Shown: piece after piece, positions 1-11,525 of the stretch
Layout: each line of letters opens with the position of its first letter
Numbering within the stretch: the first letter of the stretch is position 1
Made by a program: the position numbers and the translations under genes
Notes under the pieces: generated by a model
The model's input: only the letters and a program-made list of their open reading frames with translations
Told to the model about the DNA's origin: nothing
The model's database searches: none
NCBI GenBank assembly: GCA_036768485.1
Contig: JAVLUZ010000196.1
Location: 496,001 to 560,000 of the forward strand
Direction: 5' to 3'
Length of the DNA: 64,000 nucleotides
DNA from: Mermis nigrescens
Taxonomy: Eukaryota; Nematoda; Enoplea; Mermithida; Mermithidae

Positions 1-620
1 TTCGCTGCGACGTGTAGCCATTAGATTTAGCTTTATTTGTATTTCATCCAATTAGTCCCGACATATATGCGGAGAAGTTGGCGGAGAAACCTCATACAAA
101 ACTGTTTTTACACCATCCACTAGAGTGTAAAGTTTGAACCTCTAGATCTAACTCCGTATTGAGAGTAAAACAATTTGTTGGTAAACCGAAAGTAGCCCTT
201 GAATCGTAGTACATTGCTGCTGAAATAAATTTTTTGGGACTCATAATCGGAGTTGTTGGCAGACAAAAAAAACAGGCAAAAAATGTGTTTTTTCACCCTA
301 AGATTTTTTTCACTCCTTACACTGCCACTCTGAGAAGAAATAAAATTTGAAAAAAAAAATATATCGTATTGAGCTTAGTCATTTGTTTACAATTTAAAAA
401 AAACCAGACTAAACAGAATGCAAAACTGAGTTACAAAAGTCGTGTGACCGACTAAAATTTTAAAAACTGTATGTTATAATGTTACAGTAAAACTTTACAT
501 GCTCTTTACACACCGGGTAGAAGTGTAAAAAAATTTAAAAAACCCACATTGAATTTTTTTATTATCTACCTTTTAAAAAACGCACAATACAAAAGTGTCC
601 CAGTGTTGCTCTAGGGGGTA
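1..620. repeat. Dispersed repeat with GTGTAAAG motifs
   Basis: The segment contains cgacgtgtagccatta and repeated gtgtaaag motifs. The opening 180 bases resemble the reverse complement of about 14700-14880, and a remnant of the same end sits at 3841-3860. Nothing coding is apparent on either strand. Confidence 0.5.
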
Positions 621-1144
621 GACATATGTTGGGGGTACCCAAGTATATTGTAAGTACGCGCTTACGCGCTACCTATGATACGAATATGATCATAATAAGT
701 GTTTAAATTCGGATTTAGAAGCTAGCGTACGGTTTTAAGTGTAAGCGTTAGAAAATCAATAAGCTTTTTAAACTACGCATAAAATCAATGATAAGAGAAC
801 GATAATGATAAATCATGTAGTAGAGAATAATCTTAAAAATAAAGTACGAGTAAGTGTAACAGCGAAAAAAGAACAAATTTTGGTAAAATAGGACACAATG
901 GACGAATAACTTACAGAAGATGATTTGTTTAACTTTAGAATACTGGGAGCCTTTCAAAATTATTTTTATTTCAAGAAACCTTGACTAGAATAAATAAGGA
1001 TAGAAATTTACATGACATGAATTTGTATGCTGTGAAATGCATCGAAAGTATTAAGTATTCACGTCATCAGGAAGTACTTTGTTTTTTCAAAATTTGTTAT
1101 ATTTTCTATTTTGCTAACTCGTATAATTTGTTGCACTAAATTAC

Positions 1145-1275
1145 CAAAGCCAAACACACTCCACACATTATTAAGCTTGCTGATATGACACGCCAGCGCT
1201 GAAATTGATGAGCGAAGGGGCCACATAGATGAATGCCGATCAAATAAGCTGACGTCAGTGGCAGGAATACAAGAC
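1145..1275 (-). CDS. VMAT: SLC18 exon: TM8-TM9
   Basis: The acceptor is caataattaag and the donor GTAATT. It encodes LVFLPLTSAYLIGIHLCG, PFAHQFQRW and ISASLIMCGVCLAL, aligning with VMAT FLPASISYLIG...LAHKMGRW. The exon leaves in phase 0. The next expected exon (the G.G.....SSMMP region) was not found between 1 and 1140. Confidence 0.88.
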
Positions 1276-4200
1276 CTTAATTATTGACATAAATCAAGTT
1301 ATGTTAACCGTGCTCTATATGACTTCTCGAAAAAAAGATAAAAATGGAATTTTTCACATGAAATATCCATATAGGACAATTTACCAATTGTGGATGGATC
1401 TGCGCCCATTGTCTGCGTCATCCACATTGATAAAGTTGGTTCCAAAGTTGCTATGCTTGCATTGCTCACAAATATGGCACCTGAATTATGAAGGTTGTAA
1501 ATGTAGTTTAAAAATGATTAACAATTTTATACATAGGTACCTGCTATAATAATGACTCGAGGATCCACTAATAATTTAATTATTGCACTCCATTGCAAGA
1601 AATGCTTGCATGCTGGTCTCGAAGGCAGCGCCAATGCCACGAGGACTGAAATTTAAAAAAATTAGACTCAAGCATTGTTGTAATTTGCACGTAATACAAA
1701 TAATGAATGATTAACCCAAGGCTGTGAGAAGATCTAAAGCAACTTTCTCGAGCATAAACACGATAAGTACATTTATACGACATTTATCTTCGCGATAAAT
1801 TTGTTTCATCAATCGCACATGAAAAAATCATGAAAGATTTTGTTTGTTTCTTAAGAGCAATGACAAAGTGATGATTCTAACATACACAAAATTCGTTAAA
1901 TCATGAGTAGGCATGCTTCCTACTCACACATGACAGCTCCTGGTTCAATTTGATTTTCCGGTTTAATCGAGGTTTCACTTACATGTTCAAAATGGTGAGA
2001 GTTATCAGTAGGACAAACGAACCCGATTTTTCGCTTTACCGATCGCATAAAAATTAGCTTTAATAGCATTGACACAAAACTACGGGAATTCATCCAGAGA
2101 TCATTTCTAAAGCTATGGAAGAAAGGAATTTTATTATTTGGCTTCGACTTCACCTTAATTAAATACGTTTTTCCACAAATGTTCGCGCTGCGGCTTTATT
2201 GTAATTTTACAGACTATGATGATAATTTTCTCATTGATAGCTGGTTATCCAAGGACAAACAGTCATTTTACCAAAGTATTTTTAGGCATTACGATCGATG
2301 AACAAAAAATCCAGTCTTCTAACCAGCCAAACCACATAGATTTAACAGGACAGGAGCGGCCGCCCTCTATTGATCAGACATACTTGGCCAGTTATAGATA
2401 CATGGAATAATTTATCGGCCGTCGTTTAGCATAGTTTTGAAATTTGAGAAAAAATAAAAAAATAAATATCATCGATAAAAAGTATATGTTCTTAGTGCAC
2501 AGTTGCATACAAATGTTTTCTAATCATAAAAAAATTAGACCGAATCAAGTGAGAAATGAACAATAGTTGAATTTGCGATAAAATTATAAATGGATTGTGC
2601 ATGACGGGATATATTTTAAAATTTCATTCAGGCAATATTAGAACAAAGCAATAAGACCGTTAAGTCGATATACATTACTTTTTCTTAAATTTACTTCATA
2701 CTTGTCTCAGCTAATGCTAAACAGGCCAGTGTTAAAAATGGAACTGCCTTGCCAGTTATTTCATATAAGACACCGCCAAGTGGATAGCCTAGTATAAGTC
2801 CGACTGCAAAGCCTCCAAGAGCGATGCTCATGGCCCAACCTCGCTTCGAATCATCCGTATACGTGGCGGCCAGAAAACCTAGTCCGGCTGTTCTGCAACA
2901 TGCAGATCCTAATCCGTGAATGGCACGAGCAATGAGTATTTTGTAGAACGAATTGCTGAGGGCAAACACTGCAAAAAGAAAATTTCAAAAGTTAGTAAAA
3001 AATTAGTAGTCATTTTGTATGGAAAGAACGATATTTATGAAGATTGGCTGAATTTCTTAAGGTTTGCTCGAAGTAAGGCAAGGAAAAATAAGCTAAATAA
3101 TCTGAAAGCTGGACTGAATTTTAATGAGCAATTGCGCAGACTGACTTGTCATAATATGTTAATGACTAAGTCCATACTTTTTTCAACATTCTTTTCGTAT
3201 TCAGGAGTATTTGACTAGTTAATCGATGTTTTTGATTAGCTTTTTAAATATAATTAATTTTAATTTTTTCTGTCCCTTAAGTCCTTATAGAAAAATTCGT
3301 ATTTAAGCGACCCAATTCGATCCAGATATAATATAGTTACAGTAGTTATATTTTTAACATAATCGAAAAGGGAGTTTCGCGCAACCTAACCTTACACGAA
3401 TCAGAGCAGAGCTTATCAGAAATAAGAACATCTAGTGGCATTATAAGACGTACCGGTTGGGATAAACGAATAAGAGTTTTTAACATCATTTAGACATTTC
3501 CTCAATTAGTTTTGTGAGAGGTTTTGTAAGTTTTTTGGCAAGGAATTATTCCCTCATAACATTTTGCCTCATCTTTTGCTATCCCTGAAAGCGTCCCTCG
3601 CGTATAATTGATCGTTTGAACAGGTAGCAAGCACACATGGGCGTGAGGGGTCTGGGGATCTGGACCCCTTCAAAATCTGGAGGACCCCTAAAAGGGATAG
3701 ACCCCCAGAATTGAATTTTCGGTTGCAGTTTTTGGCAATTTTGCACCATCAGAGCCCCAGATCTGGTTGCTGCCCATGCATAGTAGCAAGATCTCACGTG
3801 CAAGCTAAAGCCTACCAATTAATTTAAATGAGCAGTAGATTTGACGTGTAGCCATTAACATTTAGGTACATATTAATGGTTTAACCGAAGACTCACTGAC
3901 TGATGACACAAGAAGAATTAGTGATCCGAATGACAACGGCAGCTTGTATCCGATCCTGTTAATTAAAGCCGATTAGAAATAAGAAGGCACAAATGAAAGT
4001 AAAATAAGATCATAAGCACAGATAATAATTATCAAAACTAATCATGCAGGCGCAAAAGGAAATCCATCTGATTTATTAAATTACACCATCTACGTATGCA
4101 TGCTCCTCAAGCCTGCAGATGGCTAAAACTTTCTTTATCGATATTAAATTTTAATGTGCTCCTGTGAAAATGACAATTCTTAAGAGTCAAGAAATTTAAG

Positions 4201-4534
4201 GTATCAAAATGAAAAACTGCTTAATCAGCTATTTTCTAGTGCTAAATAGCAGAAGGTGTCATAATTTCTAAATGTCTTATACGACGCAGAGTCAAGGAAG
4301 TGATTGCCAAATACCTGTCCGCCAGAAATCCAACTGCTGGACTGCTGAGCAGCTGGACTAAAGCCTTTGATCCCAATATTAGACCGACTTGAACGTTATT
4401 CGATAACTGTCCTTGGTCTAAATGGTAGGAATAATTGCCCACTTTCATTTGATCAGTTTCATTTATAAACGAATTGTTGTCTTTCAAGGAATCGTCAGCC
4501 GAATGTTGTTGCAGTTGAGCCGGAAGAATTGGCA
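1145..4534 (-). CDS. VMAT: SLC18 vesicular amine transporter (VMAT-like), six internal exons
   Basis: This is a proton-coupled antiporter of the major facilitator superfamily. Known members load monoamines (or acetylcholine, VAChT) into secretory vesicles. Six exons read right to left: 4315-4534, 3897-3955, 2702-2968, 1541-1645, 1385-1480, 1145-1275. All have GT-AG borders and every join agrees in phase, giving about 292 residues without a stop. Diagnostic blocks are VPILPAQL, a lumenal loop with three N-glycosylation sequons, NVQVGLILGSKALVQLL, FLADRIGYKLP, ARAIHGLGSACC, YTDDSKRG, ALGGFAVGLILGYPLGG, LLVDPRVIIIAG, TLEPTLSMWM and FLPLTSAYLIG. The last block resembles VMAT more than VAChT, so VMAT is preferred but not proven. 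The first exon (N-terminus and TM1) and the exons for the last membrane segments are absent; the latter should lie left of position 1. No frameshift or stop is seen, so I regard it as an active gene cut by the window edge. Confidence 0.88.
1385..1480 (-). CDS. VMAT: SLC18 exon: TM7
   Basis: The acceptor is ataattcag and the donor GTAAAT. It encodes AIFVSNASIATLEPTLSMWM and TQTMGADPSTI, with the LEP..(P/S).WM signature that SLC18A proteins carry in TM7. Phase 1 in and phase 1 out fit both neighbours. Confidence 0.88.
1541..1645 (-). CDS. VMAT: SLC18 exon: large central cytoplasmic loop to TM7
   Basis: The acceptor is ttaatttcag and the donor GTACCT. In the phase imposed by the upstream exon it reads a split Ile codon, LVALALPSRPACKHFLQWSA and IIKLLVDPRVIIIA. 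This aligns with the VMAT segment FVLQPSR...LLKDPYILIAAG. The other two frames of the same DNA are open for short distances but do not fit the gene. Confidence 0.85.
2702..2968 (-). CDS. VMAT: SLC18 exon: TM3 end to TM6
   Basis: The acceptor is ttctttttgcag and the donor GTATGA. The exon holds ARAIHGLGSACC (the conserved ARxxQGxGS motif of TM4), GLGFLAATYTDDSKRG (cytoplasmic loop), ALGGFAVGLILGYPLGGVLYE (TM5, glycine-rich antiporter motif) and TGKAVPFL (TM6). It matches the SLC18A core throughout. Confidence 0.9.
3588..3785. repeat. Short interspersed element with G/C-run ends
   Basis: This is one copy of a family marked by GGGG/CCCC runs, ccccagaattgaattt, and a ggtgggcagca-like end (here ctgcccatgcat). 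It lies in the intron between the SLC18 exons at 2702 and 3897. Other copies are at 17790-18235, 42160-42370, 44930-45120, 47420-47640, 50640-51030, 55570-55820, 55940-56210 and 56790-57060. Confidence 0.55.
3897..3955 (-). CDS. VMAT: SLC18 micro-exon: start of TM3
   Basis: This 59-base exon has acceptor ttaacag and donor GTGAGT. It supplies one base, 19 codons and one base, joining the neighbouring exons exactly. The peptide is IGYKLPLSFGSLILLVSSV, the counterpart of the IGY.IP.FAG segment that follows the FLADR/LTNR motif in all SLC18A proteins. Confidence 0.88.
4315..4534 (-). CDS. VMAT: SLC18 exon: lumenal loop 1 and TM2
   Basis: The exon follows an AG at 4536-4535 and ends before the donor GTATTT at 4314. 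It enters with two bases of a split codon and leaves with AG of an Arg codon. It encodes PILPAQL, then about 37 loop residues with sequons NNS, NET and NYS, then NVQVGLILGSKALVQLLSSP and the FLAD(R) end of TM2. The glycosylated loop in this place is typical of VMAT/VAChT. Confidence 0.88.
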
Positions 4535-4669
4535 CTTTAGATTAAATTGATATGTTCAAAGTAAGTATATATTAAGCGAATAATATAGTTAGAATAAAGC
4601 TAACTCGTAATCAGAAATAAGATGAAGATTTGCGCATTAGACTCATCAAACATATATTATATATTAAAC

Positions 4670-4671
<2 letters not shown>

Positions 4672-4765
<94 letters not shown>
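4672..4765. repeat. (TA)n microsatellite
   Basis: An uninterrupted TA dinucleotide run of about 47 units, with similar short AT motifs (attaaacattaatat) on both sides. It is upstream of the 4315-4534 SLC18 exon. Confidence 0.97.
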
Positions 4766-4767
<2 letters not shown>

Positions 4768-4769
4768 TT

Positions 4770-5590
4770 ATTATTATATATAACATATTTACTCATTAAA
4801 CATTAATATATTAAACGTATCTTGTTATAGAGCTATTATTGAAAGATTCGAAAAAGACTGAAAATCTTATTCTTCACTTTTATATTATAAATAGGAAAAG
4901 TGATTGAGACTGTACATTTTAGCGTAAGTTTTGTAACCGTGTAAAATAAACTTTCCATTTGTTGATTTTGCCTTATGAAATACTTTTTCTTCAACTCAAT
5001 TATGTGAAGAGCGCTATTCTTATTCTTATTATCCGAAGCAACGATCTTTATCGTTTTATATTTATAAATTGCATTCTTATTCAAAAAACAAGCTCATTGA
5101 TGAAAACGTTTTGTCACGGGTTACTTAGTTTTCAGCTTATTATGTTTAATTTGCTGATTAGCAATATAAATTATGAAGCGTTTATGTACTTTTACTGATC
5201 GATTCTCTCATTAAGGACATTTTTAACAAATCTATAATTTCTTACTGAGCATAATTTTTCCAATTTTTTAATTTTACTTTTTTAGTTCTTGCAGTTTTCA
5301 ATTATTATACTTGTTCTTATTCATGCTCATCACCTATTGTTGACATTAAAGTGCCATCCAGGAATAAAGCAATATATACTATAATCAGTAGAAATTTAAA
5401 ATTGGGCTGATTTTCCTTGACCGATTTCGATATATCCGCTGAGCCCGTCTGTTTGATCATTCTTAAGAACCTGTTATAACGAGAAAACTGAATCGCTTAA
5501 ACGCTTGCGGAATCCGTTAAACAAAAGCACAAAATATAAACAAAGTAATAGATGCCTGAGTTTGAAACAAAATTTTTCCTTCTAATGAAC
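4770..5590. other. AT-rich stretch without recognised content
   Basis: It should belong to the long first intron of the SLC18 gene or lie upstream of it. Short open frames here have no coding character. I searched by eye for the missing SLC18 first exon (an LLDNMLLTVV-like end before a donor) and did not find it. Confidence 0.4.
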
Positions 5591-5592
5591 AT

Positions 5593-5808
5593 CGATGCAC
5601 AGCATGGCCAATCTGGGGGTCAGCCGGTCTGAGGGATCAAAAATTGAGTTTTTTGGGCCAAAATGATATCGAAAACTGTTATAAATATTAAAATTATGTT
5701 AAACTACTTTATTCCACAGTTTCTGATCAATTTCAAACCCTTTTAAAGAAAATTTACAATTTTCATCCAGTTTTGAGTGGGGGACTAGATCCCCTCACGT
5801 GCGTGTCT
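5593..5808. repeat. Copy of the AGCATGG...CACGTG element
   Basis: It runs from gatgcacagcatggcc through a gggggtcagccggtctg block to a cccctcacgtgcgtgtctg end. The same ends and interior recur in the 57205-58260 cluster, so this is a single isolated copy of about 215 bp. Confidence 0.6.
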
Positions 5809-6402
5809 GCTAATGGGTCAGCTTGACTACGTGACATTGAGACAATCTATTATCGTTCTTTTAAGTCACCACAGCCCTTAAATTTTCTGCTTCGCAGATT
5901 ATACTGTTGTAAAAACCTGCTAAATTTACATTATGATATATTCGTAAGCATTTAGCGCTTAAATAAAGAATGAGCGTTTTTGGCAGTTTATTAAATTTTT
6001 ATTCGCTAGTTTCTTTAGCATTGGAACTGATGAAATTAGTTCCCGAGCAAGTTTTCTGCGAGTTCAGTCTGGATTGACAAATTATACTTTCTGAGGATAA
6101 GGTTAACGATTTTAATCGATGATTTATCGGTCTAATCGTATGTGCCATTTGATGACGTGATAAATGAAAAATAGCTCATATCACACATTGATCATTCTTG
6201 AATAATTAGTCTATTAAATTTCAAAAAATCTTTTTTTATGCGGATTATCGATGAACACATAGAGGCCAATACTAATACTAATACTTTATTCGGAATAAAC
6301 GCGAGGATAAAATGTCGTATGGAAAAAAGGACAGCAGAATATAAAACGCGAAATTGTCCTGGACATACAGGCAAACAGCTGATTGCGCTCAAGTGTGCCC
6401 CA

Positions 6403-7083
6403 TCAAAAATTACTGAAATCAACCTTTTTCAAATTTCTCTTAAATGTCTCAACGTTTGGAGAATTCGGAATATATTGTGGAAGATCGTTCCAAATTTTAG
6501 CTGATCTAGTAGCAAAACAATGCTTTTTACAATCAAGTCGAAATTTACCTACACATATCTGATTTGCAAATGCATTTCTAGTACGCGAATCAAAATGAAT
6601 TCTACGGAGCTCAAGCTACTCTAAATTTAAAGCTTTTAGCCTTTCATCATAGGAAAGTTCAGTATATCCAAATGACCATTTAGTAAATTTCCGCTGTACC
6701 CGTCCTATCCTGTTGAAATCAGAAAGCAAATGAGGGCTCTATACAGTTGGCGCATACTCCACTATAGGCCGAATATAATTCTCAAAAGCAAGAACCAACA
6801 TTTTTTGATCACGTGATTCAAAACATTTAAAAATCTAAGCACTCATTTCCAAATCTTTTGCAGATATATTAGTACAATTACAAATGGAAGATAAGTTTGT
6901 TGTCAACGAAACACCTAGATCTCGAATCGAAGAACCTGCGTCAGATAACAAAAAATTGTTAATGTGATATGTAATTTTAGGATTAGCGTACCCCAGATAT
7001 AAGACAGAACATTTAGGGAGAGATATGCTTAATTGATTTTCTTCAGACCAAGAAATCAGCTTATTTATATCTTTTTGCAGCAA
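6403..7083 (-). pseudogene. LINE ORF2 C-terminal region, broken
   Basis: It continues the reverse transcriptase after a frame change near 7083. It reads KDINKLISWSEENQLS...KCSVLYLGY (the usual SW...L.LN..KC thumb motif), then a region typical of RT C-termini with EYAPTV, SPHLLSDFNRIGRVQRKFTK, RRIHFDSRTRNAF and WNDLPQYIPNSPNVETFKR, and stops at 6403. The Trp codon expected after EYAPTV is TAG, and a second stop follows LNLE, so the reading frame is closed in place. Confidence 0.8.
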
Positions 7084-7092
7084 ATTATGATT

Positions 7093-7740
7093 TTAAGAAA
7101 GATTAAAATGCTCCAAATCGTCAGCAAAGAAAAAGACTTCACTATGCTCAACAGCTTTGGCAAGATCGTTTACAAGCAGCAGAAACAAGGAGGGTCCTAA
7201 AACGCTACCTTGAGGTACACCACTGATAACTGGTTCCCGATCAGAGAAAGCGTCAAAAATTTTAAGCTTTTGAGAACGATTTATCAAAAGGGAAATTGAC
7301 CATTTTAATAGCATTCCATTTGTCCCATAATGCTTCAACTTTTCTATCAATTTAGAGTGAACAACAAAATCAAAGGCTTTGCTGAAATCAACATAAACAA
7401 CATCAATAGGAACAGATACATCAAGTGATTTCACCCACATATTTGCACACTTCAAAAGGTGAGTTTCACATGATTTACCCATTTGGAAACCAAACTGGGA
7501 CGAAAAGAAGTCAGTTTTAGACTTTAAAGAAGCAATTAGGGCTTTGTTCATAATACGCTCTATAATTTTACAAGTGACACAACAAAGAGATAATGGACGG
7601 TAATTTTCAACCGAAGAATAATCCCTCTTCTTAAAAATAGGTACTACAATAGCATCCTTCCAACACGAAGGTACTTCACCACTTCTATAAGAAAGTTCAA
7701 AAGTAGAAATTAGTTCCGATGAAATAAGAACAAATTCCAT
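7093..7740 (-). pseudogene. Reverse transcriptase domain fragment of the LINE
   Basis: The longest open segment of the element has about 215 residues. It shows CWKDAIVVPIFKK and ENYRPLSL at the start of the fingers, YVDFSKAFDFV (motif A with its catalytic Asp), SGVPQGSVLGPSLF (motif B) and FFFADD (motif C, catalytic Asp pair). These are hallmarks of non-LTR polymerases. Upstream coding (SSGPDGI, VNTTNLGYNDTIDVKVDF, KKANIFNDFFASVF, FYRFINNKKNTFNSIPDL) lies in other frames, so at least two indels separate it from this segment. The apparent start Met is a chance codon. Confidence 0.88.
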
Positions 7741-8354
7741 CAGGCCCAGAAGAAAAGTTTGCTTATGGTTTTGAATAGAATTTAGTACAGATTCAGAAGT
7801 AAAATCTACCTTAACATCAATTGTATCATTGTAGCCTAAGTTTGTGGTATTAACAGGAAGTAAAGAGTGAACACTGATGCGAAGAAATCGTTAAAAATAT
7901 TCGCTTTTTTCAAGACTGAAGTGGAGTCGTCAACAACTAGATCAGGTATACTGTTAAACGTATTTTTCTTATTATTTATAAAACGATAAAAATGCTAAGG
8001 ATCAAATATTTTTTAGCAATTTACGTTCTTGTACACAATAATATTCCTTAATAGCTTTCCTTACAAGTCTACTGTATTTAGAGAAAGTATTTCTGAACAT
8101 TAGTTGAATTTTAGATTTCTTTCAGAATTCTAATTTTTTAGACAACAGTCGTCTTACATTTTTAGGATATTTATTAACTCTACCAGGTTTTTAAAAAAGA
8201 ACAAAAGAGTCTATTAGATATTGCATCACCGATAAAAAACAATTATGAAAATCATCTATTGTCACACAAGTAGAAGAAATCAGTGGTCATTGAATAGTAG
8301 CAAGAAAAGTAGACATAGATTCATAATCAGCTTTTACAAAATTACGTTTGAAAC

Positions 8355-8895
8355 TTACTTTTGGCGCGGCCGCTTTGACGCGGCCATTCTGGTGCAGCCG
8401 TTTTGGCGCAGCCATTTTATCGCAATGACAGTTTGGCGCGAGGATGTTTTGGCACGGCTGTTTTGGCGCTACCGTTTTGGCGCATCTGTTTTGGCGCAAG
8501 GACGGTTTGGCTCAGCTATTTTGGTGCAACTGTTTAGGTTGCATTGATTACAAAAATTTATCATTACGTACTCATTTTTTATTGTAGTCAAAAACATTGT
8601 AGCGAACGAACAATTTCTCATGTCTGATTCATAAAATACCTATGTGCCTCAGTAATAACCTTCAGTTTCTCCAGCGAGTACACACACAATGCGCCCGTTT
8701 CTGCTGCGCCAAAATGGCCGCGCCAAAACGGCTGCGCCAAAACGTCCCTACATGAAAAGAATACTATTGCGCCAAAACAGCCGCACCAAAACGGCGGCGC
8801 CAAAATGTTCCTGCACCAAAATGTCCTTGCGCTAAAACGGCTGCGCCAAAATGGTCACGCCAAAGTGGCCCGTCAAACCGGCTGCGCCCAAACGT
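8355..8895. repeat. Fold-back minisatellite of TTGGCGC / GCGCCAA units
   Basis: From about 8358 to 8540 the sequence repeats motifs like ttttggcgcagccg every 15-25 bases. From about 8695 to 8895 it repeats the complement, gcgccaaaacggctg. The two arms are therefore inverted to each other around an AT-rich core of about 150 bp. Single units recur at 10735-10755 and 11070-11102. It is locally very GC-rich, unlike the surroundings. Confidence 0.8.
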
Positions 8896-9409
8896 AATAC
8901 GGTGATGGCAAAAGCGTAGAACACCAGAATTTCAAACCGCATCTTTACTTGTTTTCCTTTTCGAAAAAAAGATGTTCTGTAAATATAATTACGTCAGAAT
9001 ATCATGTTTGATCAACTGTTTCATGGTCAATCGTCAAATTCCAAAAATCAAGTTTAGCCCAGATTAACGCATTTCAAATCTGCAGCAATTTTAACAACGA
9101 GGATAATAATATATACAAATCGTGTGCGGTAATTTTTTATCGGATTCCATAATGTTTCAGTTGCGTGTTACTTTCAGGTGGGCGGCAAACGACTCTAGTC
9201 ATGGGTTAAATACGATTGTCACTGTTTGTACGAGAAAATCCAATATTAGAATTCCGATTTGCTCCGGTCTTATTTAGTGGACTCTCATTCGTTAGAGGGA
9301 CCATTCATAAGAACTACTATAGTCTGTTTCATTTATCCAAGAGCTTTTTGAAAAAAGTTCAAAGTGGCTATGAAAGTGTATTTAAAATAATACAACAAGA
9401 ATTATGTTC

Positions 9410-10660
9410 TACCATAGGCGTAGCCAGGGGGATATTAGGGGCACATGCCCCCCCCTGAAATTTTTCAGAAATTTGTTGATTTTTCTGGCGCAATAATTGT
9501 GTCCAGAAAATTGAGTTCAAAAAGGCTAAAACGTCAAAATTTTCCGGTGCTTCACGCCGAGTCATTATTATTTGTTATATAAATCCAGTGAGTTTCAAAG
9601 CTTGAATCAGCTAAAATAATTTAGCACTTCCATCACTTTAGTGATTTAATGCACTATTTGTTCGTTGAATAAAACTGCGCATGTTTGTTGAGCATAAAAG
9701 TAAAAGTGAGAAAATGATTGCTAACTAGTTTGTCTATTCTCCGCTTTCTTTGTCTTTCTTTACAAGAAAACATAATCCTATTTTAAATGATAGGAATGGC
9801 CAAATTTTCTCGTGTTTTTGCGCATTTTCTATTTTGTAAACTACATCTTGTTAATAAGAAGGCCACAAATGGACCCTAAAACGGTAAGAACAAAATTTCC
9901 ATTGATACGTCTTTCTATACCTTATTGGCAGCGATCGGTTGCTGCGCTATATACTAAACAGAGGTCGAAAAACGCATTTCAGCTCAGAAGTTTTGTGCAA
10001 TATAGGATTTAATCAATTTTAAGTGTTTTTGTGCTTAATCAGAACCGAGATTTGGATGATTTTGCGAAAATTTTAACGTTACTATTTAACTTTAAAGTGC
10101 TTTTCTTGCAAAATTTTCTGGGGCTCTGCCCGGACCCCGCTGGGGGCTTCAGCGCGTCACCCCAGACCCCCAGCCGTAAAATCTCGTTGTATATGAACAA
10201 GGAAATTTCTGGGAGGACAAAAAAAGGTAAAAGGGTTGATCAGTTTGTGTCTTCTATGTGATTTAAGCAGTATAAATTGAGTTTGAACAGCAAAAACGTC
10301 AAATTTTCTAGCGCATAGCGCCGCCGGTTACTGTTCTTCCTTTTTGTAAAGTTTCAGCATTGCCTTTAAGAGCCTAAATCAGTCAAGATATCTTCATACT
10401 AAGTTAGTAATTCGCAGTTTTCTTGTTCGAAGCTTTAAATGTCAAAATTGTTTTGTTCAAATTTGTTAATTTTCTGCTCTGCCATGCTATTAGTGTTCAA
10501 AGAACTACAAAATGTTAATGGCGGTAAAAATGACAAAATTTCTTGGTGCCTCGCGCCACTTATGATTTCCGAACTGCTTGTCAACAAATGGCCGTAAATT
10601 CTACATGAAAACAGCAAAAATTTCAAAAATTTTCGGCGCTTCGCGCCGCTTTAGATTTGT
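9410..10660. repeat. Degenerate repeats with CGGCGCTTCGCGCCG hairpins
   Basis: Related segments near 9540, 10310, 10540 and 10630 share aaaatttt(c)cggygcttcrcgcc. The copy at 10634-10648 is a perfect 6 bp hairpin with a TTC loop. A gcgtagccaggggg phrase at 9418 and the G/C runs suggest another interspersed family. No coding signal is visible. Confidence 0.5.
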
Positions 10661-11525
10661 ATTTTTGATCGTCAGAAACTCCATAAATTATCTAGGCTAC
10701 ACTATTAAAGGTCGAAAAACTCCGGAATGGGACGTTTTGGAGCCGCCGTTTTGGTGCTACACTCTTTGTAATATTTTTAATTATTCACTTCTCATTTATG
10801 ATGAAAGTATAATACAGATTCTGAAAGCCCATTAATTCTCTACGTGATGGTATAAATTACTTTTAGAATATCCTTGAATTTAGTGAGATAATTAAATGCA
10901 TCTAAAAATACACTGGACTTTCTATTGTTTTTCAGTCGTACACAAATGGATACTCATTGAATCGAAAAGAACAATATGCTGTCTTGTAGCTTGTAGAACC
11001 TACTTTCTGAATAAATGATTTATTTTAAAATTGCTTCAAAATTGGTTTAATTAGAATAATTTATAAGTTGCTGGTGCCAAAACGGCAGCGCCAAAACGTC
11101 GTAGACCCGAAAAACTCAGTTTTACTATACATAACGTGTTACAGTACCACATCAAAGCATTCAATGCAAAAGCAGTCTCAAGAAATTTTTTTTGTATGCC
11201 CCCTCGAACCAAAATCCCGGCTACGCCTCTGTATTCTACAGTACATCGAGTTGCACCTTGACATTTCTCATTGTCAAGCGACAAAACTGTAGCAGGCGTC
11301 TGAGCAACTTTTGTAGTTCAATTCACGTGAATTATATTTGTTGGAAAAGCTTTCGAATAAATAAAACAGACTATAAGTATATGTCTTAGTAGAAAAAAAT
11401 AGTAAAGCAGAAAGAGAAAAATAAAAAATACATAAATAAACTAATTATTTACATTCATCTTGCTGATAATACGAATTTATATCTACTTAATCGAAATCGA
11501 AACAATCTATTTTAGGTAGACACAG

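Larger units (their letters stand above)
6268..8348 (-). mobile_element. 5'-truncated, decayed non-LTR retrotransposon (CR1/Jockey type)
   Basis: Read on the minus strand, the element starts inside the linker after the endonuclease (ADYESMSTFLATI, then IDDFHNCF). It continues through the reverse transcriptase domain and ends with a C-terminal region (WNDLP...NVETFKRNLK). The 3' end is a short (AGTATT)n repeat with AATAAAG at 6269-6296, as CR1-like elements often have. Several frameshifts and in-frame stops show it is dead. The 5' end abuts the fold-back minisatellite at 8355. Confidence 0.85.

Noticed and set aside
1580..1783. Minus-strand frame ending SSWHWRCLRDQH..., and the neighbouring frame RGIGAAFETSMQAFLAME that resembles MFS motifs
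   Set aside because: The exon is real, but the phase imposed by the upstream SLC18 exon selects the third frame (LVALALPSRP...LLVDPRVIIIA), which aligns with VMAT.
2916..3218. 100-codon plus-strand open frame
   Set aside because: It begins antisense to the SLC18 exon at 2702-2968 and runs into its intron; no coding character.
8245..8547. Plus-strand frame rich in FWR/LAR motifs and minus-strand frames 8287-8499 and 8618-8803
   Set aside because: These are translations of the TTGGCGC minisatellite, not genes.
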